A stretch of 64,000 nt of DNA. It comes from Pasteurellaceae bacterium Orientalotternb1 (GTDB lineage: Bacteria > Pseudomonadota > Gammaproteobacteria > Enterobacterales > Pasteurellaceae). Below the pieces are notes generated by a model. That model made no database searches and was not told where the DNA came from. It saw only the letters and a program-made list of their open reading frames with translations. A program made the translations under genes and the position numbers. The stretch spans positions 842,911 to 906,910 of the forward strand of contig CP015028.1 in assembly GCA_011455275.1 (NCBI GenBank), given 5' to 3'. Positions 45,757 through 56,890 of the stretch are shown here, piece by piece; position 1 is the stretch's first letter, and the number at the start of each line of letters is the position of its first letter.

Positions 45757-46824
45757 TTAAAGCTGTTCAGCCTGTTCTAAGATTTTCTGCTGTTCGGCGG
45801 CTAATTTGGCTAAACGGCGTTCTTCTTTACGCTGTTCGTCTGCCGCTTCCCAAATGTCATAGGCTTGGACGATTTTTGCTACCACAGGGTGACGCACAAT
45901 GTCTTGGCTGTCAAAATAATTGAAGCTCAAATCAGGCACATCTTTTAACACTTCCATTGCGTGTTTCAAGCCTGATTTGGTGTTGCGAGGCAAATCGACT
46001 TGAGTCACGTCGCCCGTAATCACCGCTTTTGAGTTAAAACCGATGCGAGTTAAGAACATTTTCATCTGTTCGGTGGTGGTGTTTTGGCTTTCGTCTAAAA
46101 TGATGAATGCATCGTTGAGTGTTCGTCCACGCATATAGGCAAGCGGTGCGATTTCAATCACATTTCGTTCCATCAATTTTTGGGCTCGTTCAAAACCGAG
46201 CATTTCAAATAACGCATCGTACAACGGGCGTAAATATGGCTCAATTTTCTGCCCTAAATCTCCAGGTAAAAAACCGAGTTTTTCGCCCGCTTCCACTGCT
46301 GGACGGGTGAGCAAAATGCGGCGAATTTCTTGGCGTTCGAGCGATTCCACCGCTGCCGCTACCGCTAAAAAGGTTTTGCCCGTTCCCGCAGGTCCGATTC
46401 CAAAGCTGATGTCGTGGCTCAAAATATTGCGTAAATAGGCTTGCTGATGTTCACCACGGGGCTTGATCACACCCCGTTTGGTTTTAATCGCAATTTCGTG
46501 TCCTGACGATTGCCATTGTCCTTGCAATAACATTCGGCTTTCTTGAATAGCAAGATGCACATCTTCTAAATCTAATTCTTTGATTTTGCCTTTAATCGGG
46601 GCAGTTTCGGTGTAAAGCTGCTGAATGAGTTTGGCACTGTTTTGTAAAACGTGGTGGGAATAGTGATTTTCTTCGGCAGGTTGTAAGGTGAAAGTAAATG
46701 CATTGCGGGCAATGATTAAATTGAAACTTTTTTCAATTAACGCCAAATTTTCGTCAAATGCCCCGCAAAGGGATTGCAAACGGGCATTGTCTTGTGGCTC
46801 AAGGGTGAAAGTCAATTCGTTCAA
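45757..46824 (-). CDS. phoL: PhoH-like ATPase (PhoL/YbeZ)
   Basis: P-loop ATPase of 355 residues. Walker A is GPAGTGKTFLA (residues about 143-153) and Walker B is AFIILDESQNTT. The PhoH-family sequences LTRPAVEAGEKLGFLPGDL and PLAYMRGRTLNDAF are present. An N-terminal region of about 90 residues precedes the ATPase domain, as in YbeZ. Relatives usually lie next to ybeY; here ybeY is absent and the 3' side is the USS palindrome. The role is thought to be in RNA handling or stress response. The C-terminus is strongly charged. Confidence 0.92.
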   Translation of the reverse strand: MNELTFTLEPQDNARLQSLCGAFDENLALIEKSFNLIIARNAFTFTLQPAEENHYSHHVLQNSAKLIQQLYTETAPIKGKIKELDLEDVHLAIQESRMLLQGQWQSSGHEIAIKTKRGVIKPRGEHQQAYLRNILSHDISFGIGPAGTGKTFLAVAAAVESLERQEIRRILLTRPAVEAGEKLGFLPGDLGQKIEPYLRPLYDALFEMLGFERAQKLMERNVIEIAPLAYMRGRTLNDAFIILDESQNTTTEQMKMFLTRIGFNSKAVITGDVTQVDLPRNTKSGLKHAMEVLKDVPDLSFNYFDSQDIVRHPVVAKIVQAYDIWEAADEQRKEERRLAKLAAEQQKILEQAEQL

Positions 46825-47027
46825 AATGATTCCTCAAAGAATGAAACTGGCGTGAGTGTAAACAACCTTTGCAAAATTCTCAATGGAACTGACCGCTTGT
46901 TGCCGACTTTTTTGTGAAAGTTGGAAAAAAATGAGAAGTATGTCAAATTTTTGTAACAAGAATGTTTACTTTTTTGGGAAATCGGGCAAATTGTCGCCTG
47001 TCTTTTCTCCTTAACCTATGTCAGTGA

Positions 47028-48032
<1,005 letters not shown>

Positions 48033-48054
48033 TCTCATCTTTTGACGTAAATTG

Positions 48055-48087
48055 AGTGCGGCAGTGCTAACTCTGTCCGCACTTTTG
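48055..48087 (+). terminator. Hairpin between dctP and dctQ (possible partial terminator)
   Basis: AGTGCGGCAG ... CTGTCCGCACT stem followed by TTTTGTT. Placed after the binding-protein gene, it could make dctP more abundant than the membrane genes. The stem carries AAGTGCGG, the core of the Haemophilus-type USS, on the minus strand. Confidence 0.65.
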
Positions 48088-48105
48088 TTGTTTTTAGGAG
48101 TGAAA

Positions 48106-48732
48106 ATGGCTGCTTTAAAATGGTTTTGGGAACGTTTTGAAGAGTGTTTCATCGCAATTCTCTTAATGGTGATGACGCTCGTTACGTTTTTTTATGTGGT
48201 TTTTAATAATTTGTATAACGTTTTTTTTGACCTTGCTGATAAATTTCCAAGCACCGCTGCCGTAGCGGAGCCCATTGGTGAATTTATTATGACCACGGCA
48301 CAAGATATGACTTGGAGTGTGGCGGTTACTAAAGTGTGTTTCGGCTGGTTGATTTTTTTTGGGGCATCTTATGGTGTGCGTACTGCAGGGCATATTGGCG
48401 TTGATGTCTTGGTGAAAAGATTGTCCAAGTCAGGGCAACAAGCGGTCAGTTTAGTCGCTGGTTTTGCGTGTTTAGCCTACGGCTTACTCATTGGTTATGC
48501 AAGTTATGAATGGATTTATGCGATGTTCATGACAGATATTGGGGCAGATGATTTACATCACTTCAATATCAAATTATGGCAAGTGGGGCTGATTATGCCA
48601 CTTGGCTATGCGTTAATTTCAATTCGCTTCTTGCAAATTTTGATCCGTATTTGGCAAGGTAAGCAAACGAATCTTGGTTTGGCTGATGAAAGTGAAGATG
48701 CGTTGAAACTCGCACAAGGAGAAGAACAATGA
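48106..48732 (+). CDS. dctQ: TRAP transporter small permease (DctQ family)
   Basis: A 208-residue membrane protein with four hydrophobic segments (about 12-35, 75-98, 115-140 and 160-180). FAASYGVRTAGHIGVDVLVKRL (here FGASYGVRTAGHIGVDVLVK) is the family signature. The ATG at 48106 has AGGAG 6 bases upstream; an in-frame start 18 codons earlier lies within the hairpin and is unlikely. Its last four bases overlap the dctM start (ATGA). Confidence 0.93.
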   Translation: MAALKWFWERFEECFIAILLMVMTLVTFFYVVFNNLYNVFFDLADKFPSTAAVAEPIGEFIMTTAQDMTWSVAVTKVCFGWLIFFGASYGVRTAGHIGVDVLVKRLSKSGQQAVSLVAGFACLAYGLLIGYASYEWIYAMFMTDIGADDLHHFNIKLWQVGLIMPLGYALISIRFLQILIRIWQGKQTNLGLADESEDALKLAQGEEQ

Positions 48733-50012
48733 CCATTTTAGTGCTATTTACGTTACTCTTTTTATTGATGTTTATTGGTGTGCCGATTGCGATTTCATTG
48801 GGGCTGTCAGGGGCGGTGACGATTATGCTATTTAGCCAAGACTCATTAAGCTCTTTGGCAATCAAACTGTTTGAAACATCAGAACATTATACTTTGCTGG
48901 CTATCCCATTCTTCTTGCTTGCAGGTGCATTTATGACAACAGGCGGCGTAGCAAAACGTTTAATTGACTTTGCCAATGCAACGGTTGGGCATATTCGTGG
49001 TGGTTTAGCCATTGCAGCGGTACTTTCTTGTATGCTTTTTGCGGCACTTTCTGGCTCAAGCCCAGCAACGGTTGCTGCCGTTGGCTCGATTGCGATTGCG
49101 GGAATGGTGCGTTCTGGCTATCCAGTTGGTTTTGGTACAGGGATCATCTGTAATGCGGGAACGCTTGGTATTTTAATTCCGCCTTCCGTGGTGATGGTGG
49201 TGTATGCCGCCGCCACGGAAACTTCTGTCGGTCGTTTATTTATGGCGGGGGTGGTGCCAGGGTTATTACTGGGTGTTGCGTTGATGATCGCCATTTATAT
49301 CGTTGCTCGCATCAAAAAGTTACCCGCACAGCCAAGAGCAACCGTCAAAGAATGGTTACGAGCAGGACGTAAGGCAATTTGGGGCTTGCTGCTTATGGTG
49401 ATCATTTTAGGTGGTATTTATAGCGGCATTTTTACCCCAACAGAAGCGGCTGCTGTTGCGGCGGTTTACTCTTTCTTTGTTGCGGTATTTATCTATAAAG
49501 ATGTCAAACTAAGCGAATGTCCACGTGTATTACTCGAATCGGCAAAACTCAGTGTTATGTTGATGTTTATCATCGCAAATGCGATGCTGTTTGCTCACGT
49601 TTTGACCACGGAACAAATCCCGCAACTGATTACCGAAACGGTGTTGAAATGGGAATTACAGCCATGGACATTCTTAATCATCGTCAATGTGATCTTATTG
49701 ATTGCGGGTGCCTTTATGGAGCCGTCTGCGATTATTTTGATCCTTGCTCCGATTCTGTTCCCAATCGCAGTGCAACTTGGTATTGACCCGATTCATTTAG
49801 GGATCATTATGGTAGTGAATATGGAAATCGGTTTGATTACGCCACCCATTGGCTTGAACTTGTTCGTCGCTTCTGCGGTGTCCAAAATGCCATTGACCGA
49901 GGTGATTAAAGCCGCAATGCCATGGTTGCTACTCTTACTCACCTTCCTCATTTTTATTACTTATATTCCGTCCATTTCAATGGCTCTACCGAATTGGATT
50001 GGCATTAACTAA
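48729..50012 (+). CDS. dctM: TRAP transporter large permease (DctM family)
   Basis: A 427-residue membrane protein with about 11-12 helices that forms the sodium-coupled transport pathway. Typical DctM sequences: FLLAGAFMTTGGVAKRLIDFAN, ALSGSSPATVAAVGSIAI, GYPVGFGTGIICNAGTLGILIPPS, GIFTPTEAAAVAAVYSF and PPIGLNLFVASAV. It overlaps dctQ by 4 bases (translational coupling). A facing USS pair follows as terminator. Confidence 0.95.
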   Translation: MTILVLFTLLFLLMFIGVPIAISLGLSGAVTIMLFSQDSLSSLAIKLFETSEHYTLLAIPFFLLAGAFMTTGGVAKRLIDFANATVGHIRGGLAIAAVLSCMLFAALSGSSPATVAAVGSIAIAGMVRSGYPVGFGTGIICNAGTLGILIPPSVVMVVYAAATETSVGRLFMAGVVPGLLLGVALMIAIYIVARIKKLPAQPRATVKEWLRAGRKAIWGLLLMVIILGGIYSGIFTPTEAAAVAAVYSFFVAVFIYKDVKLSECPRVLLESAKLSVMLMFIIANAMLFAHVLTTEQIPQLITETVLKWELQPWTFLIIVNVILLIAGAFMEPSAIILILAPILFPIAVQLGIDPIHLGIIMVVNMEIGLITPPIGLNLFVASAVSKMPLTEVIKAAMPWLLLLLTFLIFITYIPSISMALPNWIGIN

Positions 50013-50015
50013 CTT

Positions 50016-50072
50016 ACAAGCGGTCAGATCCAGCAAAAAATTTGCAAAATTTCGGGCTAAACTGACCGCTTG
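50016..50072. terminator. Facing USS pair after dctM
   Basis: ACAAGCGGTCA-N14-TTTGCAAA then TGACCGCTTG, forming an inverted repeat just past the dctM stop. Confidence 0.65.
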
Positions 50073-50263
50073 CATCTTTAGTTTTCATCACACATTTTTT
50101 ACGTCTTGCAAAAGTTTGAAGATAGTCAAACTTTTTGCATATTGTTGCTCAATATGTAACAGATTTATGAGAGAGATAGGCGATTACTCTTTTCTTTTTT
50201 GTTACACTAATCCCGATTTTTTTGCTCAACTTTTTGGGGCGATTTTCTATTTTCGGAGTGAAT

Positions 50264-50785
50264 ATGAATCCAAGACGTAAATCAAGACTGAAAACCGTAT
50301 TAGCGATTTTATCGGGTGTGGCGGTGGCTGCAGGGCTGACATTGTATGCGTTAAGCCAAAATATCGACCTTTTCTACACGCCAAGTGAGATTGTCTATGG
50401 TAAAGAGAACAATCCGAAAACTAAGCCTGAAGTGGGGCAACGCATTCGTGTTGGTGGAATGGTGGTGGAAGGTTCAGTAAAGCGTGATGAAAAGAGCTTG
50501 AAAGTTGAATTTGGATTAAACGATATTGGACCAGCAATCCAAGTGGAATATGAAGGGATTTTGCCAGATCTGTTCCGTGAAGGGCAGGGCATTGTGGCAC
50601 AAGGCGTGCTAATTGAGCCAACCAAACTGCGAGCAACTGAAGTGTTGGCGAAACACGATGAAAATTATATGCCGCCAGAGCTTAATGATCAGATGAAAAA
50701 ACAGCATCAACCGATGGGCATTTCAGAAAGTGATTTAAAAGGCGAGTCTGAGCGGGATCGGATGCAAATCGAGGATAAAAAATGA
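50264..50785 (+). CDS. ccmE: Cytochrome c maturation heme chaperone CcmE
   Basis: A 173-residue periplasmic heme chaperone anchored by one N-terminal helix ([20 protein letters not shown]...). The heme-binding histidine lies in [13 protein letters not shown], matching the family HxxxY motif. The ATG at 50264 (GGAGTG upstream) is preferred over an in-frame start 14 codons earlier. It overlaps ccmF by 4 bases. ccmABCD, normally upstream, are replaced here by the TRAP operon. Confidence 0.95.
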   Translation: MNPRRKSRLKTVLAILSGVAVAAGLTLYALSQNIDLFYTPSEIVYGKENNPKTKPEVGQRIRVGGMVVEGSVKRDEKSLKVEFGLNDIGPAIQVEYEGILPDLFREGQGIVAQGVLIEPTKLRATEVLAKHDENYMPPELNDQMKKQHQPMGISESDLKGESERDRMQIEDKK

Positions 50786-52743
50786 TTGCAGAACTGGGAA
50801 ATTACGCTCTTGCATTGAGTTTGGCATTGTCAATTTTATTGGCAATCTTACCGCTTGTAGGGGCGGCAAAAGGCAATCAAACCTTGATTTCACTTGCCCG
50901 ACCGATGACGTGGGCGGTGTTTTTATCGCTTAGCGTAGCGTTCGGTTCGCTGTTCTATTTATTTGCAGTGAACGATTTCAGCGTGCAGTATGTGGTGAAT
51001 AACTCAAACAGTTTACTGCCGCTGCAATACCGTTTGTCTGCGGTATGGGGTTCGCACGAAGGTTCATTGCTATTATGGGGTTGGCTGCTTTCACTGTGGG
51101 CGGTTGCAGTGGCGACCTTTACTCGCCAAATGCCTGAAGATGCGGTTGCGAGAGTGCTCGGCGTGATGGGCTTGGTGAGTATCGGCTTTTTGGTGTTTAT
51201 GATCTTCACTTCTAACCCATTCGACCGCACTTTTCCGAACTTTCCTGCCGATGGAAAAGAACTCAACCCAATGTTGCAAGATGTGGGGCTGATTTTCCAC
51301 CCCCCGCTGCTTTATATGGGTTATGTCGGTTTTTCAGTAGCATTTGCCTTTGCGATTGCTTCCTTGATGACAGGACGATTAGACACCGCTTGGGCAAGAT
51401 GGTCTCGTCCTTGGACAATGGCAGCGTGGGTGTTTTTGACCCTTGGCATTGTGCTTGGGTCGTGGTGGGCATATTACGAACTTGGCTGGGGCGGTTGGTG
51501 GTTCTGGGATCCTGTAGAAAATGCGTCTTTAATGCCTTGGATTGCAGGCACGGCATTAATCCACTCATTAGCCGTCACCGAAAAACGCAGCACTTTCAAA
51601 GCGTGGACGGTACTACTGGCGATTTTGGCGTTCTCGCTCTGTTTGCTCGGTACTTTCTTGGTGCGTTCGGGCATTTTGGTGTCGGTACACGCTTTTGCTT
51701 CCGATCCAACCCGTGGTTTATATATTTTGGCGTATTTAGTGGTAATCATCGGCGGATCATTGCTGCTTTACGCCTATCAAGGCAGCAAAATCAAGAGCTT
51801 AGACAATTACGAACGCTATTCTCGGGAAAGTGTGCTGCTGCTCAACAATGTGCTGTTGATGGCGTTTTTATCGGTGGTGTTTCTCGGCACAATTTTACCA
51901 TTAATTCATAAGCAGATCGGGCTTGGCACGATTTCGATCGGGGCTCCGTTCTTCGACCAAATGTTTATGATTTTAATGGTGCCATTTGCCTTTTTATTGG
52001 GGATTGGGCCGCTGGTTAAATGGCGGCGAGATCAAGTCTCGAGTATTCGTAAACCTGTGTTGATTAGCCTTGCAGTAATGATTCTCCTTGGCGTTGGCTT
52101 GCCGTATCTGTTTGCTGACGTGATCTCGGTCAGTGTCGTGCTTGGCACGATGATGGCGGTGATTATTGTGGCGTTGAGCCTATATGAACTGCACCAACGA
52201 GCGACTCATCGCCATACGTTTTGGGCGGGCATTTTCAAACTTTCCCGTTCTCACTGGGGAATGGTGCTGGCTCATTTAGGGGTTGCAATGACGGTGTTTG
52301 GCATTGCCTTTAGCCAAAATTTCAGCATTGAAAAAGACGTGCGAATGAAGGTGGGCGATTCTACTCACATTTTAGATTACACCTTTACATTCAAAGGGAT
52401 ACGAGATAGCAACGGGCAAAACTATATTGGCGGCACAGCGGATATTGAAATCACCAAAAACGGCAAATACGAAGCCACCTTGAACGCTGAAAAACGGTTC
52501 TACAACGTCAGCAAAATGGGAATGACCGAAGCAGCGATCGACTGGGGCTTTACCCGTGATCTTTACGCTGCCCTTGGCGAACGTTTAGATGACGGCTCGT
52601 GGGGGGTACGGTTATACTACAAACCGTTTATCCGCTGGATCTGGTTTGGCGGCTTGTTTATGGCATTCGGCGGCTTGCTGTGTATGATGGACAGACGCTA
52701 TCGCTTAAAAGTGGCGAAGCCACAAGCGGTCACTTCCGAGTAA
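50782..52743 (+). CDS. ccmF: Heme lyase CcmF
   Basis: A 653-residue inner-membrane protein with about 14-15 helices that attaches heme from CcmE to apocytochrome c. It has the tryptophan-rich heme-handling motif [19 protein letters not shown] and further conserved segments [24 protein letters not shown] and [20 protein letters not shown]. It overlaps ccmE by ATGA. The C-terminus ends with a USS in the coding sequence (QAVTSE). ccmG/H/I do not follow. Confidence 0.96.
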   Translation: MIAELGNYALALSLALSILLAILPLVGAAKGNQTLISLARPMTWAVFLSLSVAFGSLFYLFAVNDFSVQYVVNNSNSLLPLQYRLSAVWGSHEGSLLLWGWLLSLWAVAVATFTRQMPEDAVARVLGVMGLVSIGFLVFMIFTSNPFDRTFPNFPADGKELNPMLQDVGLIFHPPLLYMGYVGFSVAFAFAIASLMTGRLDTAWARWSRPWTMAAWVFLTLGIVLGSWWAYYELGWGGWWFWDPVENASLMPWIAGTALIHSLAVTEKRSTFKAWTVLLAILAFSLCLLGTFLVRSGILVSVHAFASDPTRGLYILAYLVVIIGGSLLLYAYQGSKIKSLDNYERYSRESVLLLNNVLLMAFLSVVFLGTILPLIHKQIGLGTISIGAPFFDQMFMILMVPFAFLLGIGPLVKWRRDQVSSIRKPVLISLAVMILLGVGLPYLFADVISVSVVLGTMMAVIIVALSLYELHQRATHRHTFWAGIFKLSRSHWGMVLAHLGVAMTVFGIAFSQNFSIEKDVRMKVGDSTHILDYTFTFKGIRDSNGQNYIGGTADIEITKNGKYEATLNAEKRFYNVSKMGMTEAAIDWGFTRDLYAALGERLDDGSWGVRLYYKPFIRWIWFGGLFMAFGGLLCMMDRRYRLKVAKPQAVTSE

Positions 52744-52754
52744 AATTTTGCAAA
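52722..52754 (+). repeat. Extended USS at the ccmF 3' end
   Basis: ACAAGCGGTCA, 14-base gap, TTTGCAAA. The first half is inside ccmF and the second half is just before the ribosome site of the next small gene. Confidence 0.85.
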
Positions 52755-52767
52755 TGAGGAGAGCAGA

Positions 52768-52935
52768 ATGGCTGAAGAAAACAAAAGCTGGTTTAAAAAA
52801 CTCATCGAACAATACAATCAACTCTGTAACGATTTAGGTGTCGATAACGGAGCGTGCCGTAGCTGCGTGCCTGTGGTGAAATTCGACCCTGAACAAGATG
52901 AACAAAACGCCGAAAAGGCTGAACAAAAATCGTAA
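52768..52935 (+). CDS. Small DUF5363-like protein
   Basis: A 55-residue cytoplasmic protein starting MAEENKSWFKKLIEQYNQLC and containing GVDNGACRSCVPVVKFD, followed by an acidic tail. A strong GAGGAGA ribosome site is 6 bases upstream and a clear terminator follows, so it is a real gene. The three cysteines (C-x9-C-x2-C) could bind a metal. It resembles the DUF5363 group seen in Pasteurellaceae from memory; function unknown. It is cotranscribed with ccmEF. Confidence 0.75.
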   Translation: MAEENKSWFKKLIEQYNQLCNDLGVDNGACRSCVPVVKFDPEQDEQNAEKAEQKS

Positions 52936-52937
52936 CC

Positions 52938-52968
52938 AAAGGGGACAAATCGTCCCCTTCTCTTTTTC
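52938..52968 (+). terminator. Terminator after ccmEF and the small gene
   Basis: AAGGGGAC-AAATC-GTCCCCTT stem followed by CTCTTTTT. Confidence 0.85.
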
Positions 52969-53072
52969 CTACCCCCATTTCATACGCTGATTTTTCCCCC
53001 GAAGGATGATTTTTCTGGTGAAGTTGTCGCTAATAATGCCACTATCCATCGAAAACAGACTTGGAGTGTTAA

Positions 53073-55466
53073 ATGTCTTCTTTTCAAACTTTATTAGAAA
53101 CTTCGCTGAAAACGTATTGCGAAGAACGTTTCGTTCAACCAGAACAATTAACAGACCGTCAATGGTACCAATTTATTGCTAGAGTGAGCCAACAAGCCGT
53201 TTTGCAAAACTTTCCTCACAACCCACCGCTTGTAAATACACGCAAAGTGAATTATTTGTCGATGGAGTTTTTGATTGGGCGTTTGCTCGGCAACAACTTA
53301 ATGAACTTGGGCGTGTATGACCAAGTGCAAACCTTGTTGGCAAAGTGCGGTAAGAATTTGGTTGATATTTTAGAACAAGAGCGTGATCCATCGCTCGGCA
53401 ACGGCGGCTTAGGGCGTTTGGCAGCGTGCTATTTAGACTCAATGGCAAGCCTATCGCAAGCGGCAGTGGGCTATGGTTTACATTATCAATACGGCTTGTT
53501 TAAACAGTTAATCGGCTACCACGGCGAGCAGTTAGCACGTGGCGATGCGTGGAACCGTGATTTCTATCCGCAACAATATCACCGTGCCGATTTGCAACAA
53601 AAAGTCGGTTTTGGTGGTGAAGTGGTGCATTTGCAAGACGACAAATACCAATGGCAACCTGCGTGGGAGATCTTCGGTGAAGCCTTTGATTTGCCCGTGG
53701 TGGGATACAAAGGTGTGCAGCAGCCGTTGCGTTTATGGCAAGGTTATAGCGAAACGGATTTCGATTTTGCGGTGTTCAACGATGGCGATTATTTGCACGC
53801 AGAAAGCCGCGTGATTGATGCATCTAAATTGACCAAAGTGCTGTATCCAAACGATAATCACCAAGAAGGCAAGGCGTTGCGTTTAATGCAACAATATTTC
53901 CATTGTGCGTGTTCAATTGCAGACATTCTGCGTCAGCATTTGGCACAAGGTCGCAGCCTTGAGCAGTTGCCTGAATTTGAAGTAATTCAGCTCAACGACA
54001 CTCACCCTGCGATTGCGATCCCAGAATTGATGCGTGTGTTGCTTGACCAATACGAATTGAGCTGGGAAAAAGCGTGGGCGATCTGCTCAAAAACGTTCGC
54101 ATACACTAACCACACTTTATTGCCAGAAGCCTTGGAGCAGTGGGATCAAACCTTGGTCGCAAAATTGTTGCCACGTCACATTATCATCATTGAGCGAATC
54201 AACAATGAATTGCACCATTTGGTGAAAGCGGCATTTAACGAAGACGAATTTGCACAGGCGTGGTATGAAACGGCGGTGTTGATGGACAACCGTGTGCGAA
54301 TGGCGAATTTATGTGTGGTCGGCTCTTTTGCGGTGAACGGTGTGGCACAAATTCACTCGGATTTAGTGGTGAGCGATCTGTTCCCTGCCTACGCTCGTTT
54401 GTTTAAAGGGCGTTTCCACAATGTCACCAATGGCGTTACCCCACGCCGTTGGATCCGCCAAGCCAACCCTGCGTTAAGTGCCTTGCTTGATCAACACGTC
54501 AAAGGCGATTGGACCAAAGATTTGGAACTGTTACGTCAAATCGAACCACTTGCAAAAGATCCGCAGTTTCAGACTGCTTATCAAGCGATCAAACAGCAAA
54601 ACAAACAGGCTTTAGCCCAAGTGATCGAGCAAGAAATCGGCTTGAAAGTGAATTGTGAGGCGATTTTTGATATTCAAATCAAACGTTTCCACGAATACAA
54701 ACGCCAGCAGCTCAATTTGTTGAACATCATCGCCACTTATCAGGAAATCAAAGCGAATCCTGAACAAGCGGTAGTACCACGTTTATTCGTATTCGCAGGC
54801 AAAGCCGCTCCAGGTTATTTCTTGGCGAAACAGATTATTCAAGCGATCAATAACTTAGCAGCGACCATCAACAACGATCCTGATATGCAAGGCAAATTGC
54901 AAGTGGTGTTCTTGCCTGATTATCGTGTGAGTTTGGCGGAAAAAATCATCCCAGCAGCAGATGTGTCTGAACAAATTTCCTTAGCAGGTAAAGAAGCCTC
55001 TGGTACAGGTAATATGAAACTGGCACTAAACGGAGCAATTACTATCGGTACACTTGATGGGGCAAACGTCGAAATTGCGGAATTTGCGGGCGAAGAAAAT
55101 GTCGTGATTTTCGGGCATACGGTAGAAAGCGTACGTGAATTGCGTGCCAGCGGCTACAACCCACGTGAATACTATGAGCAAGATGCGGTATTACATAAGG
55201 CGATCAACGCTTTAACGGACGGCACTTTTGCTAACGGTGATCGACACCGCTACGATGCGTTGGTGGATAACTTAATTAACCACGATCCGTTCTGTACTTT
55301 AGCGGATTTTGCAAGCTATCGTGCAGCACAGCAAGAAATTGCAAAACGTTACCAAAATCAGACCGCTTGGGTTGAGTCGGCAATTCTGAACACCGCTCGC
55401 CTTGGCACTTTTAGCTCTGACCGTTCCATTCGTGATTACCAAACCCGAATTTGGAAAAAGGCATAA
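53073..55466 (+). CDS. malP: Maltodextrin/glycogen phosphorylase (MalP-like)
   Basis: Pyridoxal-phosphate enzyme releasing glucose-1-phosphate from alpha-1,4-glucans. It is 797 residues long, the same as E. coli MalP and shorter than GlgP. NYLSMEFLIGRLLGNNL, EQERDPSLGNGGLGRLAACYLDSMA, VIQLNDTHPAIAIPELMRVL and the cofactor-lysine motif AGKEASGTGNMK are all present. MalP-like phrases such as PLRLWQ and KLTKVLYPNDNH favour maltodextrin rather than glycogen phosphorylase. GGAG lies upstream of the ATG. No other glg or mal genes are adjacent. Confidence 0.92.
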   Translation: MSSFQTLLETSLKTYCEERFVQPEQLTDRQWYQFIARVSQQAVLQNFPHNPPLVNTRKVNYLSMEFLIGRLLGNNLMNLGVYDQVQTLLAKCGKNLVDILEQERDPSLGNGGLGRLAACYLDSMASLSQAAVGYGLHYQYGLFKQLIGYHGEQLARGDAWNRDFYPQQYHRADLQQKVGFGGEVVHLQDDKYQWQPAWEIFGEAFDLPVVGYKGVQQPLRLWQGYSETDFDFAVFNDGDYLHAESRVIDASKLTKVLYPNDNHQEGKALRLMQQYFHCACSIADILRQHLAQGRSLEQLPEFEVIQLNDTHPAIAIPELMRVLLDQYELSWEKAWAICSKTFAYTNHTLLPEALEQWDQTLVAKLLPRHIIIIERINNELHHLVKAAFNEDEFAQAWYETAVLMDNRVRMANLCVVGSFAVNGVAQIHSDLVVSDLFPAYARLFKGRFHNVTNGVTPRRWIRQANPALSALLDQHVKGDWTKDLELLRQIEPLAKDPQFQTAYQAIKQQNKQALAQVIEQEIGLKVNCEAIFDIQIKRFHEYKRQQLNLLNIIATYQEIKANPEQAVVPRLFVFAGKAAPGYFLAKQIIQAINNLAATINNDPDMQGKLQVVFLPDYRVSLAEKIIPAADVSEQISLAGKEASGTGNMKLALNGAITIGTLDGANVEIAEFAGEENVVIFGHTVESVRELRASGYNPREYYEQDAVLHKAINALTDGTFANGDRHRYDALVDNLINHDPFCTLADFASYRAAQQEIAKRYQNQTAWVESAILNTARLGTFSSDRSIRDYQTRIWKKA

Positions 55467-55544
55467 AGAAAATGTTGAGTGTCCCTTGGGAAAAATTAAG
55501 AAAGTTTTGATTTTTCTCAAGGCGTAGCCACGTATTTTTCGGTA

Positions 55545-55565
55545 TCTTGCATTTGAAATACCTGA
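55545..55565. promoter_or_regulatory. Candidate NsrR-type site upstream of hmp
   Basis: TTGCATTT-G-AAATACCTG resembles the nitric-oxide repressor NsrR site (about ATGCATTT-N-AAATGCAT). The right half is poor. hmp is a usual NsrR target, which is the main support. Confidence 0.3.
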
Positions 55566-55584
55566 CAAAAATAGTCGGGTATTT
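55556..55584 (+). terminator. Hairpin between malP and hmp
   Basis: AAATACCTGAC-AAAAATA-GTCGGGTATTT stem (one T-G pair) followed by CTTTTC; probably the malP terminator, 33 bases before the hmp ATG. Confidence 0.65.
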
Positions 55585-55616
55585 CTTTTCAACTTTACCT
55601 AAATAGCGGAGTGACT

Positions 55617-56771
55617 ATGTTAGATCAACAAACAAAAGACATTATTAAAGCAACAATTCCCGTATTAGAACAACACGGCACAACGATTACGCAAACATTC
55701 TATAAAAATATGTTTGCTGCTCACCCTGAATTACTCAACGTCTTCAATAAAACCAACCAAAAGCAAGGACGTCAGCCAATGGCATTAGCTAGCACAGTGC
55801 TTGCGGCAGCAAAACATATTGATAATTTAGGCGACATTCTTCCCCATGTTATGCAAATCGGTCATAAACACCGTGCATTAGAAATCAAAGCAGAACATTA
55901 CCCAATCGTAGGCGAAAATTTATTGATTGCTATTAAAGAGGTGCTTGGCGAAGCGGCGACACCAGAGATTATTGATGCGTGGGCAAAAGCCTATGGCGTG
56001 ATCGCAGATGTCTTCATTCAAGTGGAACAAGCGATGTACGATAAAGCCGCTTGGCAAGGCTTCAAACCATTTAAAGTGGTTAATAAACGTCCAGTGTCTG
56101 ATAATATCGTTGAATTTACCGTCACGAGCGATTTCCCATTACCAAAAGTTGAAGCAGGTCAATACATTACTGTTCGTGTTCAACCAAAAGGTGAAGAAAA
56201 TCTTTCACTTCGTCACTATTCTATTTGCTCCGTGGACACTTCAAATGGCCTTAAATTTGCGGTAAAACGTGAAGGGGTAGGGGAGCGTAAAGGCTTAGTT
56301 TCTCACTATTTACATGATGAAATCCAAGTAGGCGACACCTTAGAGTTTACTGCACCAGCGGGCGATTTCTTATTAGTGGAGAGCGATAAACCTCTTGTCT
56401 TAGTCAGTGGCGGTGTAGGTATTACCCCAGTTGTGGCAATGCTTGAGCAGCAAGTGAAGCAAAATCCAGCTCGTCCAATTCATTGGGTGCATTCTTGCTT
56501 TAATGAAAAAAATCACGCATTCAAAGCAGAAGTCGAAACTTTACTGGCAAAAGCACAAAATGCAGTGGCTCACATTGTATATACCGAAAATGCACCACGA
56601 ATTGATGTGAATTTCGTGAAACAACATTTACCGCAAGGATCAGATGTTTATCTCTGTGGATCAATTGGCTTTATGGAAGATGTGCTTGCGGCATTAAAAG
56701 AGAGCGGCTGGGCTGAAAGCGATGTTCACTTTGAACCATTTGGGCCAAAAATGAGTGTGGTGAGTGTATAA
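55617..56771 (+). CDS. hmp: Flavohemoprotein, nitric oxide dioxygenase
   Basis: Converts nitric oxide to nitrate using oxygen and NAD(P)H. The 384-residue protein has an N-terminal globin domain (about 1-140) with the B10 tyrosine Y29 and proximal histidine H85 (IGHKHRAL). It then has an FAD domain (LRHYSICS) and a C-terminal NAD domain ([23 protein letters not shown]). The ATG at 55617 begins [15 protein letters not shown]; a GTG two codons earlier is inside the Shine-Dalgarno region. It stands alone between two terminators. Confidence 0.96.
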   Translation: MLDQQTKDIIKATIPVLEQHGTTITQTFYKNMFAAHPELLNVFNKTNQKQGRQPMALASTVLAAAKHIDNLGDILPHVMQIGHKHRALEIKAEHYPIVGENLLIAIKEVLGEAATPEIIDAWAKAYGVIADVFIQVEQAMYDKAAWQGFKPFKVVNKRPVSDNIVEFTVTSDFPLPKVEAGQYITVRVQPKGEENLSLRHYSICSVDTSNGLKFAVKREGVGERKGLVSHYLHDEIQVGDTLEFTAPAGDFLLVESDKPLVLVSGGVGITPVVAMLEQQVKQNPARPIHWVHSCFNEKNHAFKAEVETLLAKAQNAVAHIVYTENAPRIDVNFVKQHLPQGSDVYLCGSIGFMEDVLAALKESGWAESDVHFEPFGPKMSVVSV

Positions 56772-56792
56772 AATAACGCTTAAAACATCTCG

Positions 56793-56820
56793 AAATGCGA
56801 GCTTAGTGCTCGCATTTTTT
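56793..56820 (+). terminator. Terminator of hmp
   Basis: AAATGCGAGC-TTAGT-GCTCGCATTTTTT hairpin with T run. Confidence 0.92.
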
Positions 56821-56823
56821 ATG

Positions 56824-56881
56824 ACAAGCGGTCAGTTTATCCCAATTTTTGGCAAATTTTTGCTCGGAAGTGACCGCTTGT
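56824..56881. terminator. Facing USS pair between hmp and tehB
   Basis: ACAAGCGGTCA ... TGACCGCTTGT inverted repeat in the convergent gap, 10 bases before the tehB stop, with a one-mismatch TTTGCAAA (TTGGCAAA) inside. Confidence 0.65.
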
Positions 56882-56890
56882 TAGCGTGGC

